Source: Pseudogymnoascus destructans (lineage: Eukaryota > Ascomycota > Leotiomycetes > Thelebolales > Thelebolaceae). From it: a DNA stretch of 64,000 bases. The notes beneath the pieces were generated by a model. It did not search any database and was not told where the DNA came from. It saw only the letters and a program-made list of their open reading frames with translations. The stretch is from contig NW_020167538.1 of the NCBI RefSeq assembly GCF_001641265.1, forward strand, positions 62,001 through 126,000. The letters are read 5' to 3'. Positions 1 to 11,252 of this stretch are shown one piece after another (position 1 is the first letter of the stretch; every line of letters starts with the position of its first letter). A program made the position numbers and the translations under genes.

Positions 1-1
1 T

Positions 2-652
2 CTCACGACGAAGACACAACGTGACGCCAAGGCAGCAGCAGCAGCCGCAGTGGCTAATATGCCAGCGCAAAATGCCTCAGCGCCGCCACCATCCTATACG
101 GCTGTGACAGCATCTCAGGCAGCTCATGGGATTCCCGAGCAGCCTCAATTCGGCCAACCAGGAACACCGCCTAGACAGCCACTTTCTCGGACGGGTTCTT
201 ACATGAGCGAACTTCCACCACCGACCCCTGAACCTTTAACCCCCCACCCCTCTATCGCCAACCGCCTCCAGCAACTACAGGTAGCTACATCAGCTCCTCT
301 TCCCACGAGCTCGCCGCCCAGATCTCTCCGACGATCTTCTTCCGTATCTACTACCCGTACCTTCACATCCACCACACCACCACACCCACAGGCCGCAGCT
401 CCGTCGAGCAATGTCTTCATCCCCTACCAACCCGAAGGCCCGACTCCCAAAGCTGGCCCTCGCGACGAGAAACTGAAGTGGTTGGAACCCAACACAGCAA
501 CGCCCGGTATGAGTCCGGCAAAGAGGGGGGATCTTCCTGTCTTCTCAAGCATGGGGGCTATTCCGTTTGCAGCAAAGAGGCAGACCAGTGGCAGCGAGAC
601 GAAGAGGGAAGATGATATCTGGGAGGTCCCTGAGACACCGGGGAAAATGTAA
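2..652 (+). CDS. 3' end of an unrecognised Ser/Pro-rich protein (5' end off window)
   Basis: The reading frame is open from base 2 to a TAA at 650-652, with no ATG before base 59, so this is most likely the C-terminal part of a gene that begins left of the window. About 216 residues are visible. They begin with an alanine run and continue as low-complexity sequence rich in Pro, Ser and Thr, with phospho-site-like SP/TP pairs and a basic RSLRRSSS patch. The tail is acidic (DDIWEVPETPGKM). No domain is recognisable. The composition suits a disordered regulatory or scaffold tail. Function is not assigned. Confidence 0.55.
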   Translation, partial: LTTKTQRDAKAAAAAAVANMPAQNASAPPPSYTAVTASQAAHGIPEQPQFGQPGTPPRQPLSRTGSYMSELPPPTPEPLTPHPSIANRLQQLQVATSAPLPTSSPPRSLRRSSSVSTTRTFTSTTPPHPQAAAPSSNVFIPYQPEGPTPKAGPRDEKLKWLEPNTATPGMSPAKRGDLPVFSSMGAIPFAAKRQTSGSETKREDDIWEVPETPGKM

Positions 653-1143
653 GAGGTGGAATTGTGTCATTATTATTGTATTGCGCACCAATTTGTTTAT
701 GGGGCTCCTTTTATACCCCTATTGTTAATTGCAAGCCGTTCTGTGAACAGCATGGATGGCTTTATGTTTCTGTTTTTCCTGGTGGTTATCACTTTGTAAT
801 TATCATGATACCCCCCCTTTTTACTTCATTTCTTGCGCGGGAAAGTTTAGTTATCCTAAGTAGTTCTAGTCAGTCTCGTCGAATATTATTAAAAGCGTTA
901 ATTGTCCGATACTGGGTTATACTCGAGATATGTGGACCTATAAAGTATCATGGAGGGCGTAAAGCGAGTTTATTGATTGGCCACAGCTCAAAGCGGTGAG
1001 GTTGACCCCGCCGATTCTGCCGCTATTTTGTAGTCCATGGCTTCGGACCGAGCATATAAGGACAATACCTGCCAGAAAATATCGTTTCCTTTGCTCAACT
1101 CTCGACAGAACTTCCCTCGTCTCAATCCGAAACAACTCCCGCA
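653..1143. other. intergenic, no gene seen
   Basis: About 490 bp between the unknown partial gene and the GNAT gene. It is AT-richer than the flanking coding sequence and has no long open frame with coding character. It should hold the 3' UTR of the upstream gene and the promoter of the acetyltransferase. Confidence 0.5.
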
Positions 1144-1746
1144 ATGGCTCTCCCAGAAGGCGCAATTATCCGCCATGCCGTCCGCGAAGGTGCCCCTCCC
1201 ATCCTCACCCCAACCAACCACTCCCCACTAACCTCCCCAGATGTCTCCACCATCCTCCGCCTAATCAACGAGCTCGCTGACTACGAAAAAGCCCTCTCCT
1301 CCGTCCAAGCCACCGAAGCCACCCTCCTCGAAACCCTCACCTTCGCCCTCAGCATCACCAATTCCCCGCACCCCGACCTCCTCTCCACCACCCCCGCCCG
1401 CCCTGCCGCCACGCTCCTCGCATTCACCCCCGAGGGCGAGGTCGCTGGTATGGCGCTGTACTTCTATAATTACTCTACCTGGCGCGCGCGTCCGGGCGTG
1501 TACCTCGAGGACTTGTATGTGATGCCTATCGTGAGGGGGAAGGGGTACGGGAAGGCGCTGCTGGGGAAGGTGGCGGCGGAGGCGAGACGGGTGGGGGCGG
1601 GGAGGCTGGAGTGGTGCGTGTTGAAGTGGAATACGCCTAGTATTGAGTTTTATGAGAGTGATGCGGTGGGGGCGGTGAGGATGGATGACTGGGTTACGAT
1701 GAGGGTTGAGGGGGAGGGGTTGGAGAGGTTGGGGAGGGACGAGTAG
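1144..1746 (+). CDS. GNAT N-acetyltransferase, SSAT/thialysine acetyltransferase type
   Basis: A single-exon gene of 200 residues starting at ATG 1144. The GNAT fold is clear. An N-terminal LINELADYEK segment matches the start of the spermidine/spermine (diamine) acetyltransferase group. Motif A for acetyl-CoA binding is VYLEDLYVMPIVRGKGYGK (about residues 119-137), with the R-G-x-G-x-G/A loop. The later WCVLKWNTPSIEFYES block is the SSAT W-x-V-x-x-W-N...FY signature. Family members acetylate small polyamines or thialysine-like amines in the cytosol; the substrate here is inferred only. The insert between the N-terminus and motif A (about residues 70-95, Pro/Ala-rich) is longer than in bacterial homologues. 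The gene is convergent with the LYR-like gene, about 110 bp apart. Confidence 0.85.
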   Translation: MALPEGAIIRHAVREGAPPILTPTNHSPLTSPDVSTILRLINELADYEKALSSVQATEATLLETLTFALSITNSPHPDLLSTTPARPAATLLAFTPEGEVAGMALYFYNYSTWRARPGVYLEDLYVMPIVRGKGYGKALLGKVAAEARRVGAGRLEWCVLKWNTPSIEFYESDAVGAVRMDDWVTMRVEGEGLERLGRDE

Positions 1747-1857
1747 AGTGGTGTGGTGTGGTCTTGGTGGTATTGGTATTGTACATATTATACAGTCTAT
1801 ATATGGGTCCTGTGTCGTACAAAATCTGGGCAACTGGCGACATTCTGGTCGCCGTAT

Positions 1858-2967
1858 CTAGTCGTTGCTTGGGACTGCTTCCCTGGAATCTATATCCTCC
1901 TGGGGTATCACCTTCCCCTTGGCTGGGTTTCTCTTTTTCGCGTTCACATGCCCTTTGTCTAGATCCTCGATCCCTTCAAACAAACTCAGATCACGCTGTG
2001 CAACTTTCTTCGGTTCGCCCCTATTCGCCGCAATCTTGGTTCCGCCCCACGTATACACCCAGTCCCTCAGCTCCTCGTCCCAACGCGCCTTTGGACACAG
2101 CTCCCAAATCTTCGCATACATCCGCTGCATATACTTGGGCGTCAGCTCATGCCGGTCGCGCTGGTCAATCTCCACCTTCCGCACTTTCGAATGTGCATGC
2201 CTAATCGGCGCCTTGAGATACTCCACGCTCAGCAACCGTCCCCCCCCTTCCTCCTCCAGTCCAACCCGCGCCCTCCTCTTCGGCGCACCCTCCCACTCCA
2301 CCACCCCCGTCGCCAAACCCCGCAACTTATCCCACTCCTCTTCCGGCAGCGGCGGCAATATCCTCTCCATCGTATCCGTCAACCAGCGCTTCCTCAACCG
2401 CGCCTCCCGCTTCGCCGCCGTCGGCCTCAGGAACACATTCTCTAGTGGAATAGGCGCATACGCCATCTTCAGCTGGCTGCGGTTGCTCCTTGGGGGGTAT
2501 TGCAGGATCTGGTCCGCTAGGAGCCGCTCAAAGACCGTCGGCGGCGCATCATGCGGTTTCGCGGGTACCATGGCCCCGCCCCTGGGTGCGACTTCTGTCG
2601 GGGGCACGAGGACGCGCTGCACTGCCGGGGATACGGCGGTGGGCTGCTCGGCATCATCGTGGATGCTAAATTTGGAAAGGAGGGTATTGAGGAGGGTGTG
2701 TCGTCGCTGACCCGCGCGGCCGTAGGTGTGCTGCAGGACTTTGGTGAGGGCGGGGAGGTCCCCGTTTGTTGCTCGCGTGAGGAAGGAGAGGGCTCTCCGC
2801 GCACGGTAGGCGCCGAGGGTTGGGGTCGTGACGTGGCGGAAGCGGTGCAGGATGCGTGCATGGAAGTAGTGGCGTGAGGGGCCGTCGGGGAGGTAGGAGC
2901 AGGCGCGGAGGAGGGCGCGGAGGAGGTGGGTGAGGTTGGTGGTGGTGGTGGTGGTGGTGGTGGTCAT
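1858..2967 (-). CDS. LYR-motif (Cup1-like N-terminal) protein
   Basis: About 369 residues on the minus strand. I chose ATG 2967 because the frame upstream to 3003 has only a GTG start and a GGT/ACC microsatellite encodes the polythreonine right after this ATG. The N-terminus (NLTHLLRALLRACSYLPD, then SRHYFHARILHRFR) has the Leu/Tyr/Arg helix pattern of fungal LYR proteins related to the copper-resistance protein Cup1. LYR proteins usually act in mitochondria as small assembly factors with acyl-ACP. Here the LYR part is followed by about 290 residues of basic, less conserved sequence ending near the VIPQEDIDSREAVPSND tail. The exact role is unknown. A short upstream exon cannot be excluded. 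Confidence 0.6.
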   Translation of the reverse strand: MTTTTTTTTTNLTHLLRALLRACSYLPDGPSRHYFHARILHRFRHVTTPTLGAYRARRALSFLTRATNGDLPALTKVLQHTYGRAGQRRHTLLNTLLSKFSIHDDAEQPTAVSPAVQRVLVPPTEVAPRGGAMVPAKPHDAPPTVFERLLADQILQYPPRSNRSQLKMAYAPIPLENVFLRPTAAKREARLRKRWLTDTMERILPPLPEEEWDKLRGLATGVVEWEGAPKRRARVGLEEEGGGRLLSVEYLKAPIRHAHSKVRKVEIDQRDRHELTPKYMQRMYAKIWELCPKARWDEELRDWVYTWGGTKIAANRGEPKKVAQRDLSLFEGIEDLDKGHVNAKKRNPAKGKVIPQEDIDSREAVPSND

Positions 2968-3771
2968 GATCGTGGTGGTGGTGGGTATGGCGTGGAAATC
3001 CACATCGTTGGCTGGGAGAAACTGGTCTTAAGCAAGTTGCTTAAGTGGCTGGTTATGAGGATATCTTGATAGGGATGGTGTTTCTGCTCTTGAGTCGCAA
3101 TTGCCGTGTTGGGTTTCATATATTCCATAACTTATATTAGACCAGCCAGTGGAGGTCGAATATGGGCCAAAAAAGCTTGTTGATGCCTGAGGCACTACAT
3201 TATATACCGCGTTCTTTTCGTGGGAGACACTGACGCGTAGGCTACTCGCACGCGTGAGCAGAGAACAATGGCAAAATAATATTTTTTAAATATAAACAAA
3301 TGCCAAATAAAGAATTGAAAATACAATCCATTATAACTATGTAATGGCATAAATACAGCAAAATACGGCATACTAATCCGCTTCAAATGCTTTCAGTTCT
3401 CACTTCCAAATTAAAATGTTCGTAGGCGTGGAGAAAGGTACTTCGTGGTTTCTCTCCTCCCACCCCCCCAATTCCCCGCCCAATTCTCCTCCCAACCCCC
3501 CCCCATTCCCCCCCCCCAACACAAATTCCCACACGCCAGAGACACTTATACTTCCTATTTCGGTCGACGCGACGTGTTCTGCTCTTATACTACCTGTACC
3601 GCGTTGTAATATCTTGTAAATTACGAATAGCCTCATCCATTTTATGCGCCTACACTTGCGCCGACTTGAGTCCTGACAACCCTGCTAGAGTTGACGGACC
3701 TCTGCACGCACCTCGAGACCGGCTCCAATCTCACTCACCCAATTCTCCCCCAAGACCTCGTCCTCTCCCTC
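2968..3771. other. divergent intergenic region between LYR-like gene and MBP1
   Basis: About 800 bp separate two divergently transcribed genes and must hold both promoters. It contains an AT-rich core (about 3255-3420) and a strongly strand-biased pyrimidine tract of C runs (about 3455-3520), a common feature of fungal core promoters close to transcription starts. No coding sequence is supported here. Confidence 0.5.
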
Positions 3772-6501
3772 ATGGCCTCGACGACCATCGCCGCCTTCCC
3801 ACCGACGTCGTCAAATCCCTACCCTCGGCCTACGTCGTCGTCGCAGCACTCTCACCACCGCACTCTCTCCTTCGCCTCCAACCAGAGCAACCACGATACG
3901 GTAACCGGCCAAGTGTTGCCGGCCTCGTCAGCGCCAGCTCCGTCGCCATCGCCCTTCAACCAGAACTCCCAGATGTCGTTCAGCATGAGTCAAGGCTCGC
4001 AGGGCAACGGCTTGATGATGCAGCCGGACGCCTACAGGCAGTTCGCCGACCAGAATGCGCCAAGCATGACCGTTCCCACGCCGCAAATATACTCAGTTTG
4101 TTCCAATTTCCGCCATATGCGAATGACGTACTAACTTTGATAGGCCGTGTACTCAGGAGTCGATGTGTACGAAATGGAAGTCAATCGCATCGCTGTCATG
4201 CGTCGCCGCAAGGATAGCTGGCTCAATGCGACCCAGATCCTAAAAGTCGCCGGCATTGAGAAGGGCAAGAGGACCAAGGTCCTGGAGAAGGAAATTCTCA
4301 TTGGTGAGCATGAGAAAGTCCAGGGAGGTTATGGAAAATATCAGGGCACTTGGATCAAGTTTGAAAAGGGATTGGAGTTCTGCAGGCAATATGGCGTGGA
4401 GGAAATTCTGCGGCCGCTCCTCACTTATGATATGGGTCAAGATGGTGGGATTGCTGGGCATGGAGGTGTGGATACACCAACAAAGGAGCAAGCAATGGCT
4501 GCAAACCGGAAGAGACTATATAATGCTGGGAACGAAGCTCGTTTGAGCGGGCAATCCGGGACCTTCTTCAAGAATATCTCCTCAACAGCCTCCCACGCCG
4601 TCGCAGCGATCAGCAAAGCCAGGTTCGACTCGCCAGCACCCCGCATACGCAATGGGAACCGCCCTCCAGGTTTCAGCCGTCAGTCATCACAGCAGCAGCT
4701 TGACGAAAACGCTTTCCCGGGGTCTCAGCAGAGCATGCAAAGCTTTGCGTCTGAGTCTAGCTACAACATGAACGGCGACTCGGCGTATGCAACTCAGAGT
4801 GGCCCACACTTCTCACATATGGGTAGCCAAAACGAGTTTCAAGAACCTCCGAGGAAGCGGGTACGCCCATCACCCAGTGTCAGCCTGTCTCATCAGACCG
4901 ACGGGTTCTATGATATGCGAGAGCCTTCGCCCACTGAGCCGAACGACTCATTTGTGTACCACCAACATGCTCAAAACACTCTACAAGACGATGTCGTCCC
5001 ATTGCCTTTACCACCACTTCCATTTTCATCAAGCCAAACCGCTGAGTCGAAACGTGCACTTCTAATGTCTCTGTTTATGGATCAGACCAGGAATGAATTT
5101 AGCCGCCACGAAGCTTTCGTCAGTCTCTCAGGGGAAGATCTTGACATGCCTATTGATAATACCGCGCATACTGCTCTTCATTGGGCTGCCACACTTGCGC
5201 GGCTTCCGTTATTAAGAGCGCTTATTAACAGCGGGGCGAGCATATACCGAGTTAATAACGCTGGCGAGACCGCTTTGATGCGCGCCTGTGCTGTTACGAA
5301 TAACCTAGACTTCAGTGCCTTCCCGGATCTCCTCGAGCTATTGGGCCCCACTATCGAGATGAAGGATGGCCGTGGGCGAACAGTTCTCCATCATATTGCC
5401 GTCACATCCGCTGTGAAGGGCCGTAGCCAGGCTAGCAAATACTATCTCGAGTCTCTACTGGAATTCGTCGTCCGACAGGGCAGTGCACCGAGTAGTCAGC
5501 AGATGTTCCTCGGCCAAGCGCCGGCGGTTAAATCTATGGGCATCGGCCGCTTCATGTCAGAGATTGTCAATGCTCAGGACAAGTCGGGAGATACAGCCCT
5601 GAATATTGCCGCCAGAGTGGGGAACAGGAGCATCATCTCGCAACTGCTGGAAGTTGGAGCCGACGCGGGTATCCCCAACCGCGCAGGTCTTCGCCCTGTT
5701 GACTTTGGCATTGGCGACCCGACAGAGGTAGGCGAGAGGCCTAGCACCACTGTAGATAAATCTCTCAACAAGGCAAATCGCGAGAACAGCGGAGATGTCA
5801 TTTCTTGTAAGTCCCCATATACCCCTTTTTACCTTCTAATAGTAAGCACATAACTAACTCCCACAGCAATAACCACCCTCCTCTCCCAAACCGAAGCCGA
5901 GTTCGCCCAAGAGATGACCGCCAAACAATCAGCCATCGACTCCATCCATACCCAGCTCCGCTCCTCCTCCGCCCACCTCGGCGAAGAGCGCCGCCGCCTC
6001 GAGCGCCTCCAGCACCTCGCCAAGGCGCGCGACGAGCGTAAATGCAAGATCACGAATCTACGCCGCGCAGGCGACGAGGAGTTCTTCCGCCTGCAGCAGA
6101 TCAGGGCACAGCAGGCGCCGTTGGCAGGTCAGAGCGAGGACATGTACCTCGGCGAGGCCGACGTGGCATTTGCCTGTCTACCCCAGAACGTCGGGCCGGA
6201 TGAGGTGCTGAGGAATCCGGCTCTTGTGGCGACGGTGCCGGGACATGGAACGCTGAGGGCGAGGGTCGCGGCGTATCGTGCTAATAATGAGAGGCTTGAG
6301 AGAGCGGTGGGGGAACTGAGGAGTAAATCCCGCGAGCTGGAGGCGAAGTACCGCAAGACTATTAGTCTGTGTTCGAGAGTGCCAGAGGAGAGGATCGATG
6401 ATGTGCTTGAAGGGCTGTGGAGGGCTGTAGATAGCGAAGGCGGGGATGTGGAGTTGGGCCGTGTGAGGGAGTTTCTGACCAGGGTTGAAGGGGTTGAGTA
6501 A
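3772..6501 (+). CDS. MBP1: APSES/ankyrin cell-cycle transcription factor, Mbp1/Res2 type
   Basis: Three exons: 3772-4095, 4144-5806 and 5867-6501, giving 873 residues. Both introns (48 and 60 bp) have GT-AG ends and CTAAC branch sites, and joining them keeps frame. The start is ATG 3772; the frame continues upstream only with a TTG. After a disordered Ser/Pro/Gln leader, the DNA-binding APSES (KilA-N) domain lies at about residues 107-215 (IYSAVYSGVDVYEMEV, LNATQILKVAG, GGYGKYQGTWI). Ankyrin repeats follow at about 430-640 (HTALHWAATLARLPLLRALI, GDTALNIAARVGNRSIISQL), then a C-terminal coiled coil. This is the MBF-type architecture that activates G1/S genes with a Swi6-like partner in the nucleus. 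Length and domain order match the family. Confidence 0.93.
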
Positions 6502-7518
6502 GAGGAGGATTATGATGGGATGGGACTGTGAGAGGTTGTACATATAATGTGCTGGTGACGACTGTGGGTTGGCTTTTTGCATATTGCGCGTGTCTGTTGG
6601 GTGGCGTCCTGCTCGTGTTTTGGATATTGTTACTTGCGTCGGTGTCGGGTATGGCTTGAATCAGGGGTTTGGAAAATACGAATTGAATCACCGTCTTGAT
6701 ATATCACTTACTGTTTTCACGTTGAAATGATGGCGCAGCTTACCGAGGCCTTTGACGCGATGAAATAACATCTCTACATCGATATGCCTCCTCTTTTTAT
6801 AATAAATCAAATTCCCAGGCTCAAATTGTCGCGTATCTTAGGACCTATAGGCAGGCGGTGGCTATCCAGAAGGGCACCTCTGGGGGCGAGCACGGTGCAA
6901 ATGTCAACTTTACCTGCGTGTCGGATTTGAAGGCTTACAGTCGACAGCATCGCTGCCAAACTCCAAGTCTTGTCCGAGGCCGCTCGCATAGCCTCCTCAA
7001 ACACCAACGGCGCTGCGGTTCTCCAGAAACTACCCGCAGGAGACGCAGCCGCAGTATCCAGCTCATCCTCTCCAACCCGTGGGAGCTCGTATCTCTCAAC
7101 CTCCAGCCCACCACCTGGGACCATCAGGACAGATCTCGGGCAGAAGGAATTTTGGGGGTCCGTGTTTCGAGCTGACGATTGACAAATGAGGGAGGATATT
7201 GGGTTAAATAATGTAAAACAGAATAAGTTAGAATAAATAAATCGGAATCATCTCTCAGTATCATTTCTCACTTCTCGGTGATTGACCCCCAAGATCGTGC
7301 CAGCCGCGAGCAATCTCATTGGCCAAAACGCGGCGGCTGTGGACTGTGGCCTTATCGCCGCCCTTCCCTAAACACTCCCATCACATTTATATCCCCCAAG
7401 AGCCACTCCAACCCTCATCACCCCCTCCTCCCATCCATCACCTCAATCGCACCCAAACCCCCCAAAACCCCAGCCAACAGCCAGCCCTCTCGCGATCAAT
7501 CGCCACCCACCCTTAACC
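6502..7518. other. intergenic with one weak coding candidate
   Basis: About 1 kb between MBP1 and the R3H gene. The first 250 bp look like 3' UTR. A weak exon-like stretch (about 6941-7182, listed separately) is the only coding candidate. The last 250 bp are pyrimidine-rich and lead directly into the R3H start codon, as expected of a promoter and 5' UTR. Confidence 0.4.
6941..7182 (+). CDS. candidate terminal exon of a small unidentified gene
   Basis: A possible 3' exon. The sequence preceding 6941 ends in a TTACAG acceptor, and the frame then reads through an alpha-helical, Ala/Ser-rich stretch (AAKLQVLSEAARIASSNTNG) to a TGA at 7180-7182. A short upstream frame starting at ATG 6784 encodes a basic, mitochondrial-presequence-like peptide (RLKLSRILGPIGRRWLSRR) and could be the first exon, but I could not find a convincing donor that joins the two in frame. 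An overlapping minus-strand frame (6807-7124) is an alternative. No homologue is recognised. Confidence 0.2.
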
Positions 7519-8399
7519 ATGGCAATCTACAGTTCTGTCCCCCCCCCGAACCAACAAGCCTCCGTCGACATCGAAACCTGGACCCTGCACGCCCTCCAAC
7601 ACCTCGACATCACACCCCTCCAGATCCCGCTCCACGACGACCCCGCCGACATCACCACCACTTCCGCTCCTGCCCCGAAACCTCGGGCCACAACAACCAC
7701 AGCATCGAAACCCAAGCCCGCGCCCTCCAAACGCCGGGAACTCGCCGAGAAAGGGAAGGAGGGAAGTCGTCGCCGTAAACGCTGGGAAAACGACCGCCTC
7801 ATCGGCGTCCCTGGTGTTGTCGCCCCTTCATCCCGCGATTGGGAAGTCCATAGCTCCAGCCCCGTGCGTCGAGTGCCGTACTACCTCGCCCCCCTCTGGG
7901 AAGGGGTTTCCGAATCGCGCCGCTCCGAGAACGTCGATAAAGAAGAGGAGAGGGGCCGCGTGCCGAGCGAACTCCGCGAGCGCATCCGTCGCGGCAAAGT
8001 CGAGGGCGAAATGCTGCGCCACCTAGAGTGCGAAGTCCGCCGCTTCGTAGTAGAATGGGAAGTTGGAGCCCGCCCCCCCTCCTCCTCGCGCGCCGCAGGC
8101 GCAGAGAGCAGCGACGAGGAAGTCGTATTCGTCGGCCGTGACCTGTCCGCGCGCACGATGAGGGAGAGGGAGGAGGAGCGCAGGGCAAAGATCGAGAGGG
8201 AGAGAGAGAGGGAGAGGTGTGTGTTTGAGGCTAGGGTGGGCGACAGGGGGGGGGCGCTGGGGAGGTATTTGGTGCATGCGTTGGCGGGATATTATGGATT
8301 GAGGAGCTGGAGTGTTACGGTGGGGGGGGGAGGAGGGCGGTGGTGGGGATTAGGGGGGTGGGCGGGGAGATGCCGGGGCCGTTGTATGCGATGGTTTAG
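7519..8399 (+). CDS. R3H-associated/R3H domain protein, frameshifted near its 3' end
   Basis: Starts at ATG 7519 with MAIYSSVPPPNQQASVDIETW, the N-terminal block of fungal R3H-associated proteins. A basic KRRELAEKGKEGSRRRKRW stretch follows, then a charged middle. The R3H core is at about residues 250-268: RYLVHALAGYYGLRSWSVTV, where R-x3-H is the nucleic-acid-binding signature. Directly after SVTV the frame enters a run of nine G (8322-8330) and becomes Gly/Trp/Arg-rich nonsense to 8451. In the -1 frame from 8331 the sequence reads RRAVVGIRGVGGEMPGPLYA and stops at 8397-8399, which is what R3H proteins have after this strand. One extra G would restore the gene, giving about 293 residues. The lesion may be an assembly error or real. 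Likely role: single-stranded nucleic acid binding. Confidence 0.75.
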
Positions 8400-8653
8400 A
8401 GTGTTGACCGGTGGTGAAGAGTGTATAGATGATGAGATTGTTAGGCTTTGAATCGGCTTGTTGTGATGGTTGGAAGTGATAACTGGCCACGGAAGACATT
8501 TGAAGTTAGGAGAGATTCTAGGATTTCGCACTCAATGCAATCGCTATTCTAAACCCGACTTCAACTCCAACCAAGTACGCCATGCCCAAATTCCAACCTC
8601 AACTCGTATAACTAAATCCATCAACTACACGCATCAACACCCATATCCCGTAC

Positions 8654-9872
8654 TCACAGCTCAGCAAACGCAAGCTCGTACACCAGTCCCAGAGTCAACC
8701 TCGCGTGCTGCAGCATGTGATCAAAAGAGAGATACTCAACCTTGTCACCCTGGGTATGAATCTTATCATCCGAGTACTTAAAGTCCGACTCAATCACAAA
8801 CGCCGACGCATACCCCGCCTTGCTCGCCGACGCATGATCACTGCAAGCATACCCGCACTTGGTCTCCACATATGGGATATCGCAGTACTCCGTCACAATC
8901 GTCTTGATGAACTCCGTCAACGCCGGGTCGACGAAATCAGTAATCACGCCCACGCTCTCCAGCTCTCCAGCATCAAGAGACTTCTGCACGTAACCAGTCA
9001 TATCCTGCTGCAACATAGCCCGCACATCACGACCCTCCTTCTCATACGAGCTGAAGATGGCCTGGGAGCCGAGCAGGCCGCCCTCCTCAGCAGAGTACCA
9101 GTGGAACTCGATGGTGTTCGTTGCGTTCCCCACTACGACCGACTCATCAGTCAACAGCACCCGCAGCGCCTCAAGGATAGTAACCGTTCCCGATCCATCA
9201 TCGTCTGCACCCGGCGCTGGCAGGAATGCAGGGAGGAACAAGTTAATACTATCCTGGTGCGCGCCAATAACGACAGTCTTATCGCTCCGCCCCGGAATCG
9301 TAGCGATAACGCTGTTCTGCCCCCACGGGTGCGGGAAGTGCTTCACATGCGCACCGTGCTTATCAGCCCCCGCAGCACCAACCATCTCGGTCACAGTCTC
9401 GAGGAGCCAGGCGGAGGACTGGGCACCGTAGCTGGACTTGTAGTAACGGGTGTAGAAGGAGGTGAATTTCTCGAGGTGCGCGCGCATGTTGGACTTGGAG
9501 AGGGTCTTGAGGAGGGGCTCGAGCGCGGTCTGGTGCACGGGTGCTGCGGGGAAGACACGCTTCTTGCTGGTGTGGATGTTGAGGGAGCCGAGGGATTGGG
9601 TGTCGGTGATGTCCATGAAGTTGATGTTTTGCTGGGAGCACAGTTAGCGGGTGCGTGGGATGGCCGGATGGCGGACTTACTCGTTTCAGATCCCATTTGT
9701 CCTCTTCTGTCACCAGCCTGGTCTCGCCGGGGGAGAGCTCGATGAGATACTTCGTTGTGTCCTCGCCACTGTCGCTGGTGAGCACGACTTGGTCGGTCTC
9801 GTGCTTCTCGACAAAGCGGGCGTTGATGGCCGAGGCTGATAAGGCCAGCACGGAGAGAGTAGTGAGTTTCAT
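8654..9872 (-). CDS. secreted leucine aminopeptidase, peptidase family M28 (Lap1 type)
   Basis: Two exons on the minus strand, 9872-9681 and 9631-8654, with a 49-bp intron (GTAAGT...CAG). The product is 389 residues. Residues 1-18 (MKLTTLSVLALSASAINA) are a signal peptide, followed by a propeptide. The zinc-peptidase core has all expected ligands: His189 in VVIGAHQDS, Asp208 in PGADDDGSG, Glu246/247 in WYSAEEGG, Asp274 in MLQQDMTGY and His330 in CSDHASASKAGY. Cys323 and Cys327 form the usual disulfide loop. The length equals that of fungal Lap1 enzymes, which release N-terminal Leu and other hydrophobic residues from peptides outside the cell. It is a nutrient-acquisition protease with its own promoter on the 10-11 kb side. 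Confidence 0.92.
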
Positions 9873-11252
9873 GACGGGCGGACTATGGGTGTTTGTGAAA
9901 GGATACTCTGAGGACAGCGATATCGACGGTTGATGGAGAGGATGAGTCGTGGAAGAGGCTGTAGGCGCTGTCCTGCACTGTACCTGGCGCGGGATGACTA
10001 GTAGCATGTGGAGCAGTGTGGCTAGGGACAGTGGGGTCAGCCTCCGAAAGGCGGGGAGTGGCTGAAATACGCTAGTCTACTTTAGCTGCTCGCGGGATTA
10101 TACATAGCAAGGATATCCTGTCCAGCACGGCCGTGAGACCTTGAGGGTGTCTGGGATGTCTGGGATGTCTGGTGACTGTCTATAGTGGCCATAGTTTGCA
10201 TGGGTTTGCAGGACCAGAGTCGGCGCTTCGCATACTTTTGGTGCTACCCCGCAGTTCAGACCTGGGGATGCAACCCTAGACAGCTTCATGGGCAGCACGC
10301 TTCCCAACGTCTGGCGCGCGGATTGGCCCATTGCTCCCATACCTTTGGCGCCCCCTTGTTTCCTTGTTTCCATGTTTCCTTGTTTGGGTGTTTCATGGGA
10401 GGCGGCCGCCACTGATGGACCACCAAGGTAATATGGTACTATATTGGATATCCAGAGCTTCTACATTGCAAGTAGAAGATACTTCGAGTCGAGATATGTT
10501 GGAGTCGAGATATGTTGGAGTCGAGATATATGTATTGGTGCATGCAGCTGTGTATGAGTACGGGACTGTACAAAGTACAAAGTCCAACAGACTCTGGCTT
10601 CCCTCATCGCCAACAGCATCCATATCATTGGTGGATATCTGCTGAGTCATCCAAAACACTTAGTAATTCCTCGAGCCAATCATACCGTCGAATTACCCCC
10701 AATGTATAAGTTACAATTCGATACGTCATCGATTTCAGCTACGTAGCTGTCTACGACGATAAATACCCTACTGGCTCTACTCTGCTCTGCCCTCCTTTGC
10801 TCCTTCCTTTGACCTGTGCCCCTTCTTACAACACACTAATGTTAACATAATACTAACACCGACGACCCTGGAAGAAGATCCTGGAAGACCCTGATTCCAC
10901 GCTGTCACCACCGCCACCACCGCCAGCCTAGTCGAAACCAAGGACAAGGAAGGGACAAGCAAGCACAAGCACCTTTTCTCCTTCCTCTCTACTTGACTCC
11001 TCCTCTTCAACTTCCTCACAATTCTACAGACACAGGTATCCATACAGAAGGTAAGCGTGCAATCCTATTCTACGCCCTCTACGCCCTCGCTCTTCCTACG
11101 ACGATTCGAGGCTAACTCGGAGCAACGTTGCAGACAGGTTCGGGCTCGGAAAATTCACTCAGTTCCTCACAGCCGCTCTCCCCCACTCTCCAACACACCG
11201 ACGCCCCCAATACTCTTGACACTGTTCTCGAGGCGCCGTGCAGCATATCAAG
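9873..11252. other. divergent intergenic region with short tandem repeats
   Basis: About 1.4 kb between the divergent aminopeptidase and DUF1774 genes. Three small tandem arrays are visible: GGATGTCT units at about 10150-10172, TTTCC/TTGTTT units at about 10357-10393, and three copies of a 17-bp GAGTCGAGATATGTTG-type unit at about 10486-10530. The 450 bp before the DUF1774 start are pyrimidine-rich and probably 5' UTR/promoter. No gene is supported. Confidence 0.5.

Noticed and set aside
1865..2710. 281-codon frame antisense to the LYR-like gene
   Set aside because: Ser-rich shadow; the minus-strand frame has the LYR pattern.
8705..9745. 346-codon frame antisense to the leucine aminopeptidase
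   Set aside because: Shadow of a GC-rich conserved gene; crosses the intron of the aminopeptidase with no sign of its own structure.
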